Source of the DNA: Microcyclospora pomicola | Lineage: Eukaryota; Ascomycota; Dothideomycetes; Capnodiales | DNA length: 64,000 nt | Direction of reading: 5' to 3' | Assembly (NCBI GenBank): GCA_002786065.1 | Contig: NHNY01000014.1 | Coordinates: forward strand, 186,001 to 250,000 | Shown here: one piece after another, positions 12,856-24,086 of the stretch | Position numbering within the stretch: the stretch's first letter is position 1 | Layout: each line of letters opens with the position of its first letter | The notes under the pieces: generated by a model | The model's database searches: none | Told to the model about the DNA's origin: nothing | Seen by the model: the letters and a program-made list of their open reading frames with translations, nothing else | Program-made: the position numbers and the translations under genes

Positions 12856-13985
12856 GTTTCAAATTGTATGGACGCTAGAAGAACCTCCGTCATTTTATTG
12901 ATATTGTGTGCCAGCCATCTAACTTCCTAGGTCATGCGCAAGACCGTGACCGTCAAGATTCCTGAATAGCCAATGCTGATCTTGACAGACGACCCACAGA
13001 GGTTGACATTGTAAAGCAGAAGCCAATTGAGAACGACAACTGCAGCCGCCAGTCATCCAACATGAATGCTCACGAAAACAGTGCCGTCACGACCGGGATC
13101 TCTGTCTCATTCATGGGATACGAATGGTGACTCAAGAGCTACCTTTGTAATGGTAGAAACGCCGGCGTGACTGTGTATGGTCTTGGCAACAACCACCTAT
13201 CACAGAAATCGAACGACGAGCAATACAAATCAGCTTACCATAGCGATACAAGAGTAACATTGAACTAGCCAGGACGATGCATTCATACCCCCCTGGGCTT
13301 GGTAAATCTGACCATAGAGCTCATAGAGCAAGCGCCGGTACCAAACTAGCGGAGACCAATGTTCGTAGGATGAGCAACGAGACTGCCACAACCGTGATGC
13401 TGCCTGACAGTCCGACATAGCACACGAGAGATCATGTCATGGAGGGGATTTCGTTACCGTAGTCGCGAGCCAGTTCAATGGTTCAGACTACTCGGCAGCC
13501 CAGGATGCTGCCAATATCTTGATAGTACTGGACTCTGCTGGAGGACGAACAAACAAGCGGTTTTGCTTCCATCAACGGGGAGTGCCCGTAAACATGTGGG
13601 TGTTCTTAGCAGCTGCTACCACGGCTACGTTGACTCAACCGAGAAAATTGCTGTCGGCAAGAAGATTGTGAAGCTGTTGTCAAAGCAGAGATGTTTGGTT
13701 TGATCTCGAATGCTCCTGGTAGATGTGCTATTGACTCGGGAAGTGGACGTCGGTGGGATACGTTGACCACGGACGCTTTTGACCCGAACCTCTGTGGTGG
13801 GGTATTTTTGAGTGCCTCATTGCATCAGAGACATAATCCAGAGCAATTGCTGCTGGACGGCAATTGACGGGAACCTCGAACGATGACTCGAGAATTACGT
13901 TCCGTACTCCTATATGCTCTGCATACTTCTCTACATTGATAGTGACAAGATAAATACTAGACGGTCTGGAAGCAGATGAGCAGCC
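12856..13985. other. 1.1-kb intergenic region, no gene seen
   Basis: Short frames exist on both strands (for example 13434-13703 plus and 13728-14081 minus), but none has a recognisable domain or codon pattern. The right end must contain the promoter of L-galactonate dehydratase. Confidence 0.45.
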
Positions 13986-15392
13986 ATGGTCACAATTACA
14001 CACGCAACCACCCGCGATGTCAGGTTTCCGGTGGGTTAACAACATGCATTCGGAGAACCCTGTGTTATACAGAACTAACATTATTCACAGACATCGCTCG
14101 ACAGGACCGGCAGTGATGCTATGAATGCTGCAGGCGACTATTCAGCCGCGTATGTTCTTCTGCACACAGATTCTCCCCATACAGGCCATGGCATGACATT
14201 TACCATCGGCCGTGGCAACGAGATCGTGTGTCAAGCGATTGCAGTCCTCGCTCAGAGAGTTGAAGGCAAAACTCTCGAGGAGCTCGTCGCTGATTGGGGC
14301 AAGACCTGGCGATACTTGGTGTCTGACTCGCACCTGCGATGGATCGGGCCCGAGAAAGGAGTGATTCATCTCGCGCTGGGCGCCGTAGTGAACGCCATAT
14401 GGGATTTGTGGGCAAAGCACCTGGGAAAGCCGGTTTGGAGAATCGTAGCAGAAATGAGCCCCGAGGAGTTCGTGCGATGTATCGATTTCCGCTACATCAC
14501 CGACGCAATCACTCCGGAGGAAGCGATTGAGATGTTGAAGAAGGAAGAACCCGGCAAAGCTCAACGTGTGAAGGAGGCAGAAGAGAACCGCGCGGTACCA
14601 GCATACACCACCTCTGCTGGCTGGCTCGGGTATGGCGAAGCCAAGATGAAAAGCCTCTTGCAAGAAACTCTCGCCAAAGGCTACAAGCATTTCAAGCTCA
14701 AAGTCGGCACGTCCTTGGAATCGGACAAGCAACGTCTTGCTATCGCACGAGACGTCATCGGCTACGACAAAGGTAACTTCCTGATGGTGGACGCGAACCA
14801 AGTCTGGTCGGTGCCGGAAGCCATCACATATATGAAAGAGCTCGCGCAGTTCAAGCCCTGGTTCATCGAAGAGCCGACGTCTCCCGACGATGTGTTCGGC
14901 CACAAAGCGATTCGCGAAGCCCTGAAACCGTATGGTATCGGGGTGGCCACCGGCGAGATGTGCCAGAACCGTGTCATCTTCAAGCAGCTGATTGTGCAAG
15001 GCGCGATCGATATTTGTCAAATCGATGCGTGCCGCATGGGTGGCGTGAACGAAGTCATGGCCGTCATGCTCATGGCGAAGAAGTATGGCGTGCCGATCGT
15101 GCCACACAGCGGAGGCGTGGGTCTGCCAGAGTACACGCAACATCTGTCGACCATCGACTATGTGGTGGTGAGTGGCAAACTGTCAGTGCTGGAATACGTC
15201 GACCATCTCCATGAGCACTTCCTCCATCCGAGCGTGATTGAGAATGGGTACTATACCACGCCGACGATGCCGGGCTACAGCGTGGAGATGAAAGCGGCGA
15301 GTATGGATCAGTACGAGTTCCCGGGGAGGGAGGGAGTAAGTTGGTGGAGAAGTGATGAGGCCAAGAGCATCTTGGAAGGAGAGAGGATATGA
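13986..15392 (+). CDS. LGD1: L-galactonate dehydratase (enolase superfamily)
   Basis: Exon 1 (13986-14030, MVTITHATTRDVRFP) and exon 2 (14091-15392) flank a 60-nt intron and encode about 448 aa. The join gives DVRFP|TSLDRTGSDAMNAAGDYSAAY, the conserved start of fungal L-galactonate and related L-fuconate dehydratases. The enolase-superfamily barrel shows KHFKLKVG (catalytic Lys motif), VDANQVW and FIEEPTSPDD (metal ligands), ATGEMCQNR (third ligand), QIDACRMGGVNEV and VPHSGGVGLPEY (catalytic His region). By family knowledge this enzyme removes water from L-galactonate to give 2-keto-3-deoxy-L-galactonate, the second step of the fungal D-galacturonate (pectin) pathway, called gaaB in Aspergillus. 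It converges on a Zn2Cys6 regulator 205 bp downstream. Confidence 0.93.
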
Positions 15393-15597
15393 TGAGGAGA
15401 AAGCTGGATGCAGGTGTCATTTTTGCCGACCATAGTTTTAATGACACAATTCTGCCTAGCAAGACTTGCTCTGGAGCAAGCTGCCAGGATTGGTCTATCG
15501 TCGAAGTTGTGTTTTCTCAACTTGAAGCAGCTTCGCACCCTTGTGTTGGCAAAGCGTCCACGCATATAGAAGAAGTTGTAGACATCACTTTCCAGGC

Positions 15598-18443
15598 TCA
15601 CTGCTCTGCAGGATCTTGTTCTTGATCTCCACCCGGATCCATGTTCATCTCGTCAGCCCGGCCTTCCAACACAGCGTCCAGGTAATCCCAATCAATGAAA
15701 GGTGGACTCAGGCTGATACCTGGCGGGCTCATGTACACGTCGTCCTCGACTGATGGACGAGTCCCAGACTCCAGGTTCTCGTAGATGTGCCTCCACAACT
15801 TGTCAGATGGAGCCACCTCCGGCTCCGCGGCATTACTGTAGAATTGTACCGCCTGCCCCCGTGTCCATTTGCATACACTGCTATCTAGACCAGCTTTCTG
15901 CCACGCTTTGTCCCGCAGTCGCCAGAAGTATCTCCAGGTATGGGTGCCTCCCTCGGTCAGAGGGCGATCCCTGATGGTTTCAGGGGCTCCAGCACCGGCG
16001 ACCAGACCGTGCTGGAGTGCGCTCAGTGCGAGCATGCTGTCGACCATATCTCGAGACTTTGGTGCTGCAGAGCTAGTTGGGTGTTCAATGAGGTCGACGA
16101 GGATGACCATCAGGGCGTGGAGTGGTTGGTGATTGCTTGGCTTCCATTACTATGTTGTGTCTGACAAGAAAGTGAAGACGATGCACTCACCCAGGCCAAC
16201 TCCATTGATACTGCACAAAGTCTTGAATGCACGCCAGTCGTGCAGCTTTGCCCAGATAAGCTTGACTTCTCTCGATACACCTTTGTACCTGTCAGTATAG
16301 TACCTCTTGATGTCCGAAGTCCGTACATACTGAGCATATAGTGTCTCCCACATTCCCATGATGGATGTCTTGAGCAGGGGGTGACAGATGAAGCAATAGA
16401 TCCCATCTATCTTCGCAGACAACAGCAGTCGCGCCCATCGATTGAACGCTGGATTAGCATTGTAAGTAGAACCAGGATGGTCATTACCAACGCTACTTGG
16501 GTCCGGTTCCGGGATCCGAGAAATTCTATGTTTGAGATCATCGACATATTTCGTGAGATCTTTTCGTAAAAGCACGAATTCGTCCGGAGTCAGGGGTTTG
16601 TCGCTGAGTATCCGCAGCAATACGCGTCTCAGTGCCACTGACTCGCGTCAGCATTGTTTCGTTTCATACATGAGCTTGGGTCTTACACATAGCTTGAAAT
16701 TTGCCGGCAACATAAATGCCACTGGTAGAGACCATAGAAGTGGCCGCTGCATAGCGAGGATCGTCTGCGGAGTCTGGTTTACGAGCACCTCGACGAACAT
16801 CATACTCGTATTGTATGCCACCAGGAGTACCGATATACTCCTCCTTCAATTCAGAGACTTCGCATACATTTAACGATGACAAGCCTACCACAGGCGGCAG
16901 ACCCGAAGCGATAGCTACCTCGGTGTCGACATAAACCAAAGTCCACCAGACTTGACGCCTTTCTGCGGCTTCGATGAGAGAGATCCCAGGGAGATGACTC
17001 GGATCTACGTGCAAGCCAAGCATTGTAGCCACCCGCGACGCTAGCCCGACGAATGCCACGCAGGTCAATGGCTCTTCCGCTTTGAGGCAGCTCGTCTGGC
17101 AGATCAGATATGCTCGCAATGTGTCCAAGGTAGGCGCCCTGGGAAAGCTTGCCAGACGAAGGGCCCGGACTAGGAGCCTATGCAAGCTATCAATGCTCGC
17201 ATCCGCGGTCGCCTGAGATTCACCATCGTTGCTGAGGATATCTGGACAGGCGACCAAGCCTCCATACGCAAGCGCGAGTACGAGAGTTGCGAATGTCAGA
17301 GAGGCGGTAGGTCGTGCGTGGTGATTGTTGAATGTGTCCCAGAAATCATCGTACCGCACGCGGAATGAAGGTAAGTGTACCAATGGTACGATAGGATGAT
17401 AGCCTCTAAAGTAAGCTTCGATAAGTATGTCACTGGTCTGCCTTGACGGAAAGTTGAGGAAAAAGTCTGTTTCGCGTTTCATGCGTTTAGCAGAAGTCCC
17501 GGGTTGTCCTACAATCGGAGGCATTGCGCGGTAGCTTTTTTGACTTGTGAAGTCAGACGGGCTCACCACATCCTCGGTTTGCTCGATAGTGTAGGTAGGT
17601 GCAAATTCATCCTCAATCGAGTCCCGCCTATCTGGAAGGTTGTCCAGCGTTTGCTGAGTTTGGTTCCGCAATAGATCATCCAGCTCCGAAACCTCATAGG
17701 TGATAGATGCCCAGAATGACGAGTCGACGTAGCGAACCCTCTCACCATCTTGTAGCGAAAGATATCCAGTCTGGTTAGATATCGAATCAAGATCATTTGG
17801 GTTGGTGTTCAGATGCTCTGACCCAACTTGCTCCTCGGGCGGTGCATTGGCAGCACTTTTCTCCGCTTGGAGAGTCTGAACCATATGACTCAGCGTTTCC
17901 ACGCGCTGCTCAATGCTGCGAAGGTGATCTACAGATATAGTCACTGTGGACGATCGATTCGCGCTTTGTGCCCGCGACGAAATGCTTCGGCTAGACGAGC
18001 TGTGCCTTGTCGGTCGACCAGGCATCTCGGCTGACCGACGCCTTTATAAGCCACTATGATCGGCTTCAGTCTTGGAGATATCGACTTACGGATCCATCTG
18101 AGCGGTGTTGGAGGCTGCACCAGCTGATCCTCGTAGATACACTTGGGCTCGATCAGCATGGAAATTGATTGACACATCGACGCCTCCGTGTTCACCGACC
18201 TGAGGCCGACTTCTTGGCTAATGACGGTAATCGTGTGCGCTGTTCTGACTCGGACAGATCTGACTTACTGGGCTTCCCTGCTTCAGGCATCGTGCGCACT
18301 GCGGACGTGCTTTGTCACATTTGGTCTTGGCCAGTCTGTTTCCATGATTAATGCTAGCCTGTCTTCGGCTGCGATGCGTTGATAAGCGACACCAACCTGC
18401 AATTCTGGCATGTTGTGATAGTGCGATCCCCAGTCCGCGGCAT
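15598..18443 (-). CDS. Zn2Cys6 fungal transcription factor (Fungal_trans domain)
   Basis: Six exons are proposed. Exons 18443-18397, 18335-18269, 18141-18090, 18030-16687 and 16637 to about 16186-16150 are joined by clear splice sites. The last exon runs from about 16135 to the stop at 15598; its boundary is unresolved (see findings). The N-terminus MPRTGDRTITTCQNC leads into a complete six-cysteine cluster assembled from three exons: CQNC, TKC, QCARC, then GSPC with the sixth Cys after the second intron. A coiled-coil-like region (LRSIEQRVETLSHMVQTLQ) follows, then the middle-homology domain with LIEAAERRQVWWTLVYVDTEVAIASGLPP. Such factors bind CGG half-sites as dimers. The neighbour is L-galactonate dehydratase, so a role in galacturonate or sugar-acid use is possible but only inferred. 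Confidence 0.82.
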
Positions 18444-19082
18444 GCTTCGTTGTAGTGTTGGGGCTCGATTTGCATAGGGACGAGCTACGTACTCAGCTTG
18501 ATATGCAGGATGAGAACCACCACCGGACTACAAGAGCGACAAATGTCCTCTCCCATCGTATCAGAGTTTGAGCCTGCTGGAGCTGTATGCATATAAGCCG
18601 CTCGTGCCGAAAGCCTTGGAGATTGGTTTGCTTGTGCGGGTGAGGACGCGCGCGTGCAGAATTAGGACCCATCTCATCACTTGATACATGAATAGTTGGT
18701 CCGCGCACATCACACGAGCTGGATGTACGATGGTTTACATCGGAAGAGCTGGTATGCGAGAACATCCATGCTGCAATTATATAATGATGATGCTCCTGAT
18801 CATGAGATACAACAAACCGAAAGCAAAATCAAATGGGGTATCTAAGGCTAGGCTCTATCGCAAAAAGGACTCGAAATCAACAAGGGTATCTCGCTATCGC
18901 AAACGCGATTCTCCTCGCCAACAAGCCCTTGAAAAAATTATTACCGACCATTCAGGAAGTCCAACGAATAGGTTCAAGAACTACAGCGATATCCAATACT
19001 CCAGATCTGACGCGAGCGTAGAGGCGACTGCCGAGGGAAATGCCAACATTGGCGTGTAATCTCCCCGACCCTTGATAGCTGA
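18444..19082. other. Intergenic region upstream of the Zn2Cys6 factor
   Basis: These 639 bp lie between the start of the Zn2Cys6 gene (minus) and the HOS3 stop (minus). The stretch from about 18800 to 19000 is A-rich. No gene was recognised. Confidence 0.4.
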
Positions 19083-22000
19083 TCAACGAGGAGGCGTGAC
19101 CGGCACGTCCCAAATGTTGGCGTCCAAGTCTGTGACTTCCTGTCGCATCATCTGTTGCTGAGCAGGGGCAGAGCTCTGCTCAACATTGCTGCTCGTGACA
19201 TCGCTTTCTCTCGTAGAGTCATGCATACCTTGAGTCGACCCGGCGATCAGCTGGGGAGTGAAAGTTGGAGCTTGTTGCGTGGCAGCGCTTGCGAAAGGAA
19301 TCACACCTGTACTACTCCAGACCGGTAATGCAGTATTTGTACCGCTCGGAAGGCTGGTGTGGAACGTAGCTTTTGCAGCTACGTCACCAGGTGTCAGTGA
19401 GTGCGCAGCATCTTGTAATGGCTGCATTCCGTTCGCCAAGGCATACTCTTGTAGCAACTGTCTTCCTGCACTCTCTGGAAAGCCTGCAAAGGTGGAGGGC
19501 GGAACAAATTGTGGAGACGTCTCATATGGACCAGCAGACAAGGCTTGTGATAGTGGTACTGACTCGTGGTGGCCAAGCGAGGGAGGTTCTGCAATCGGGG
19601 CAGAGGCCGCATCTGGAATGTGCTGGTAAGAGCCATCGATCGGCGCCATGATCGGGGTCGTATACGATGATTGACCAGGCGGGTTTGAAGTTGTGTACAT
19701 CTGCGTAGATGTGGGTTGACTAGGGATCACGAATGGATCCGGCGCTGTACCATTGGGGATTGTAACGTTAGGATTTCGACCTTGATCCGCGGTAGTTGAC
19801 ATGTGTGCAGTGAGGGAAGGCACTGTCTTGATTTGGCCTCCAGTGGTCGACTCTTTCGCTGGCGCGCCACCCTTGGTAGCAGCAGCTTTCTTGGCGGCAT
19901 TCACTCGCCGTGTCTCTGCACCTTTCAACGCCCTCGCTCGGCGATCGGCAGCATCTTTCTCCAGCCTCTCCTTTTGTTTCCGATCATGCTCCTCTCTTGA
20001 GCCCACCTTTAGTGTGACCTTCTTCATTCCACTTGTCAGAGCATCCACGTTCACGACTTTAGCCTCAGCGCCAGCATTGATGCCAACTTGCGATAGCTTG
20101 GGCTCTCTTTGAGCAGTCGGGTGAGACGCCGTCGCTGCACCGGGACCGGCACTGGGGTTTCTTCTGATCTGAGAGGGAGCCCTAGCTTTCTTAACTTGCA
20201 ATCCATTCGAAGCTGGAATAGGTGGGGGCTGCATAGATTTGTCCGCTCCTTGCAGAGATTTGAGCTGTACCACAGGCACTGGTGGCGCATCGGCGTCAGC
20301 GAATGTACTCAGACCGTCCGACGTGCTGCCCGCTGAAAGTCTTCGGCTGAGCCTCCTTTGTTGCATTTCCTTTCTAGGCAACGCTGGCGCTGGTGTCATT
20401 GGAATATCGTGAAGCGTTTGCCGCCTGTTGCTCGCCTGGCTGATACTCCTCACGCTATCCAGTTCGTCACTATGTATGCTCTCTTGAAAAGTAGGCGCTT
20501 TCGCATTTCGTGTACGGAGCTGTCTAGGCTTTGTGGTCTCGTCTGTCGGAATCATCGGCATCATGCTTGCTCGTTCTTTCTTCGTGCGGACCGGTGCCAG
20601 CTCCTCTGCAGTAAAACTTTTCGTTTGTCTATCCATTGGAACGAGGATCTTCGAGAGTTCTTGTGTTGCCACAACCCAGTCAACTTCCGGTGGAGGAGGG
20701 GTGGCAGGACGAGTAGGAACGGAGCCTTCTCTCATGGTTCCAGAAATAGACTGGGCAAATTTGTTCGTGTCGACAACTTTATATGCAAAGGATTCGGTTG
20801 GTGTGGCGTAGGTCGGCTGCGGACCTGTCCTCACTTTCTTTCCTTGAGTCGGAGGGGGTGGGTTGACCTTGTTTTCCAGAGCAGTCAAGTTTTCTGCAGA
20901 CCACCAGGTTGAGTCGTAGGTGAAAGGTGTTGATACGGGACCACCTCTGATGTGTAATCCTCTCATCATCTGATCTAACGCGACTTCTGTCGTTTCAGGT
21001 TCTCTGGTGGGTGTGTTGGTAACATCTGAGGCGCATAAACCTGAAATGTGGCTGAACACACCGCTACAAAGAGCTCGATCGCTGTAACCACCTTCTAGCA
21101 CACTGATGACCTTCCCATGACAACCAGTGGTCTCGTCCTGAGCCAAGTGGACGATATCTTTAGTAAATCGTGCGTAGAAATCTGTGGGTACGTTGACTTT
21201 GTGTCTCTGCATACCAGAACCCTCCCACTCGCTTGCGTCGAACCCAGCAGAAATGAAGATTGCAGCTTTAGGTTGGACTTTCCCCTCAGCCAGCAGGTTT
21301 TCGGTGCAATGGCAGAGAAACTTCCTGGCTTTGTCTATGAGGACACGATACTGAGTCTCGTACAACGTCCAAAAGTCTTGGTCGGTCTTCCATGGTTGTA
21401 GATGCACATTCCAAACGCTCTGGCTATGGGCATTGTCAATACACAAGCTAGCAGCCTGAACCTTTTCGTCATCGCCATACTCGCAGGGATAGCTGTTGAT
21501 ATCGTGCAGACTGTAATAACCGATGTCGGGCCCGAGCTTGAGCTTGCTATTCGGTTTGGCATTGATGCGTTTCTGATTGTTTTTGCTATTCCTCTCCCAG
21601 GTGATCGACTGACTGCCATCACCATGATGCAGGTCAAAGTCGATAATGGCGGCATGCGTCAAGCCGTACGTTTGTGCAGCATACTCAATGCCAACATGAA
21701 CATTGTTCAGCCAGCAGAATCCTGAAGGATGATCTGCTGAGCAATGATGACCTGGAGGGCGCACTGTTACGAAGGCACGATTTATGCTAGATTGCGGCTG
21801 GAACACAGCATCCACGGCATCCGCAACACCTCCAAGGGCTCCTTGGAAAGCGTCCAGAGATTCTGCAGCCAAGTAGAGATCGCCCTCATGAAGTTGCTGT
21901 TTCTTGGATCCAGCAGGCCTTTCCAGCTCTTTCGAGCCGGCCGCCAATTTCTCATTGGCCACTTGACACATTCCTTTCAACTCGGCCATCCACTCCGTCC

Positions 22001-22763
22001 CATGGACATTCGTGACATAGCTGCTTGTGACATCCATCATACGAGTGCTTTTGCGGATGCGGAAAGGAGGTAGAGCGTGGGGCTGCTTGTCCGGATGCGG
22101 CGCATTGCGTGCACCACTGTGGTGTCCGCCCAACCTCACGTATGCCGTCGAGGCTCCCAAAACAGAGGCATGGATTCGTTCTGGCCTTTCGACGATCATC
22201 GATAATGCCCCTTTACTTGTCTTCAGTCGTGAGAACCGATGTCCGTAACAAGCGTCATGCAAGATGACCACTGTGTCCATTCCCGTCGCATCCGTACTAC
22301 CATGTGCAAGCAACTCCCGCGTGAAATGTTCAACGGCGATTTGAGCGGCAGTCAAGACAACAGGCTCCTGGATTGACTCCATGGACGATTGAGCTTCCCT
22401 GAGACTGCTGATCAAATTCGATATGGACCTTTTGGGCGTAGGACGTTTGTCATTCTTCTCTTCCCCTCCCAGCGAGGATCGTGAAGGTTTCTTCTCCAGC
22501 GTCTTGGGCGTTCCTGCGCGAGATCCTGGCTTTGGGGTACCCACGCTCATGGCACTGGATGTCCGTCGCAATGTTGGAGGCTGCTGTTGCTGCCGAGGCG
22601 AAGCTGCATGTTGCAAAGGGGACGAAATGACTGGCTGCGAGGTTCGGCGTGGTGTTTGCAGGTGTGGAGTGTTTGGTACCGACGACATGGGCGACGAAGT
22701 CCGAGACGGTATGTGAAGCTGTTTAGGGACTGACACGTCCGGATCGCCTCTCTGGTTTTCCAT
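19083..22763 (-). CDS. HOS3: Class II-type histone deacetylase Hos3-like
   Basis: Intronless, 1226 aa. A disordered Ser/Pro/Arg-rich N-terminus of about 130 residues precedes the deacetylase domain. Visible catalytic motifs are VILHDACYGHRFS, TVRPPGHHCSADHPSGFC (the His-His dyad), LTHAAIIDFDLHHGDGSQ (zinc ligands Asp, His), FISAGFDASEWE (third ligand region) and SVLEGGYSDRAL. The C-terminal 600 or so residues are low-complexity, with charged K/R-rich segments (for example KVTLKVGSREEHDRKQKERLEKDAADRRARAL). This layout fits fungal Hos3, which deacetylates histones and, in yeast, acts at the bud neck and nuclear pores. Divergent from ATP23. Confidence 0.93.
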   Translation of the reverse strand: MENQRGDPDVSVPKQLHIPSRTSSPMSSVPNTPHLQTPRRTSQPVISSPLQHAASPRQQQQPPTLRRTSSAMSVGTPKPGSRAGTPKTLEKKPSRSSLGGEEKNDKRPTPKRSISNLISSLREAQSSMESIQEPVVLTAAQIAVEHFTRELLAHGSTDATGMDTVVILHDACYGHRFSRLKTSKGALSMIVERPERIHASVLGASTAYVRLGGHHSGARNAPHPDKQPHALPPFRIRKSTRMMDVTSSYVTNVHGTEWMAELKGMCQVANEKLAAGSKELERPAGSKKQQLHEGDLYLAAESLDAFQGALGGVADAVDAVFQPQSSINRAFVTVRPPGHHCSADHPSGFCWLNNVHVGIEYAAQTYGLTHAAIIDFDLHHGDGSQSITWERNSKNNQKRINAKPNSKLKLGPDIGYYSLHDINSYPCEYGDDEKVQAASLCIDNAHSQSVWNVHLQPWKTDQDFWTLYETQYRVLIDKARKFLCHCTENLLAEGKVQPKAAIFISAGFDASEWEGSGMQRHKVNVPTDFYARFTKDIVHLAQDETTGCHGKVISVLEGGYSDRALCSGVFSHISGLCASDVTNTPTREPETTEVALDQMMRGLHIRGGPVSTPFTYDSTWWSAENLTALENKVNPPPPTQGKKVRTGPQPTYATPTESFAYKVVDTNKFAQSISGTMREGSVPTRPATPPPPEVDWVVATQELSKILVPMDRQTKSFTAEELAPVRTKKERASMMPMIPTDETTKPRQLRTRNAKAPTFQESIHSDELDSVRSISQASNRRQTLHDIPMTPAPALPRKEMQQRRLSRRLSAGSTSDGLSTFADADAPPVPVVQLKSLQGADKSMQPPPIPASNGLQVKKARAPSQIRRNPSAGPGAATASHPTAQREPKLSQVGINAGAEAKVVNVDALTSGMKKVTLKVGSREEHDRKQKERLEKDAADRRARALKGAETRRVNAAKKAAATKGGAPAKESTTGGQIKTVPSLTAHMSTTADQGRNPNVTIPNGTAPDPFVIPSQPTSTQMYTTSNPPGQSSYTTPIMAPIDGSYQHIPDAASAPIAEPPSLGHHESVPLSQALSAGPYETSPQFVPPSTFAGFPESAGRQLLQEYALANGMQPLQDAAHSLTPGDVAAKATFHTSLPSGTNTALPVWSSTGVIPFASAATQQAPTFTPQLIAGSTQGMHDSTRESDVTSSNVEQSSAPAQQQMMRQEVTDLDANIWDVPVTPPR

Positions 22764-23098
22764 AACTGTTTCTCGACACGCTCGATTTCCTCAAGACCGA
22801 ATCGCTTCGGGTTGAGACGTAAGGAGTAACCTTAGGTCATGAATCGCATGTCTGGGCGATCCCGCTGAGAGGGTTCTAGTGGTTGTTGTATACTGATCGA
22901 CGTAGTTCCCGTAAACATCAACACATGTTCTTGTCCCTGCGTCAAAAGTCCCTGAAACATGTTCCGATGTTTACCCGAGGCATCATAAGAGCGCATTCCG
23001 ATGCCGTGAATAATTCTATCTGATCAGCCGGTGCCTACATTGCAATCCTCACTAGGGTGACTGTGAAGATACGTTGACCAGTATCTGTTGAATTGGAA
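22764..23098. promoter_or_regulatory. Divergent promoter region HOS3 / ATP23
   Basis: This 335-bp stretch lies between two divergent start codons and must hold both promoters. No distinct element could be assigned. Confidence 0.5.
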
Positions 23099-23818
23099 AT
23101 GGCAGACAATACACCCTCACCGTCCGATGCCTCATCGCAATCAAATCGAACTTCCTCTTCCGAGCTCGACCAATCCTTTTATACATGGTCGACATTCTTT
23201 TCGATCCTGACCAACACTGCGGCTCCCTCAGCACGAAAACACTACTTCTCCGCGCGCGACACCCTGTATGCCGAACAAGATTGTCAACGGTGTGACCGGG
23301 ACAAAGAATGGCTCTTCAAATACTCCCCAGTCATACGATTCATGAAGCACAACATCGATCTGCTCGGCGGACCCAACGCCACGATCACGCCCGAGAACGT
23401 TCGCTGCCGGCGCTGCGGAGACCATCAATCTGGCGGCTTCGATCCTGAGTACGGCATACTGCTGTGCGCGAACCAATTCCGCAACAGGGGACACTTGGAA
23501 GACACGCTCGCGCACGAGATGGTGCATGCGTATGACCACCTACGGTTTAAGCTAGATCCGTACGATCTACGGCACGCGGCGTGCATGGAGATCAGAGCGT
23601 CAACGTTGAGCGGAGAGTGCAGATGGACAAGGGAGTTCTTCACAAGAGGGCAGTGGAATTTGACAGAGCAGTTGCAGGAGTGTGTGAGGAGGCGGGCGGC
23701 GCTGAGCGTGGCAAATCGACCCGGCTGCAAGGACAAAGCGCATGCAGATCGGCTGGTAAGTGAGGTTTGGGAGAGCTGCTTCCGAGACACAAGACCATTC
23801 GACGAGGTCTATCGATGA
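23099..23818 (+). CDS. ATP23: Mitochondrial inner-membrane metalloprotease Atp23
   Basis: Intronless, 239 aa from ATG 23099 (an upstream in-frame TTG is not taken as start). It shows the zinc-protease motif [14 protein letters not shown] (HExxH). Family Cys/Arg motifs are also visible: [42 protein letters not shown] upstream, and [24 protein letters not shown] downstream. Atp23 works in the mitochondrial intermembrane space, where it processes the Atp6 precursor in yeast and helps assemble the ATP-synthase F0 sector; it also degrades Ups1. Length and motif order match the family. Its cysteine pairs fit import by the oxidative (Mia40) route. Confidence 0.95.
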   Translation: MADNTPSPSDASSQSNRTSSSELDQSFYTWSTFFSILTNTAAPSARKHYFSARDTLYAEQDCQRCDRDKEWLFKYSPVIRFMKHNIDLLGGPNATITPENVRCRRCGDHQSGGFDPEYGILLCANQFRNRGHLEDTLAHEMVHAYDHLRFKLDPYDLRHAACMEIRASTLSGECRWTREFFTRGQWNLTEQLQECVRRRAALSVANRPGCKDKAHADRLVSEVWESCFRDTRPFDEVYR

Positions 23819-24086
23819 GTTCGAAGCTTTCACAATTTAAGAGCTCTGTGCAATGCGCGAAGATCTGGCAAAAATGTGGAGAGATCAGTTGTCAAGGGAT
23901 TTTCAAGCGCGGCGTTTCGGTAGAATTCACCACTGGCATTTATGACGATGATACTCATATAGAAGTAAGACTGAAAGGGCGACTCCCGACTCCGAACATA
24001 TCCTCGTATGTAGGCCTAGCCTTTCATGAATCTCCCATTTGCGCCTTGTACCCTCGAAGAAATCTACACCATACCCTTCATGATCG

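Noticed and set aside
14142-15143. 333-codon open frame antisense to L-galactonate dehydratase
   Set aside because: It is fully overlapped by a strongly conserved gene. The antisense frame is a codon-bias shadow with no domain.
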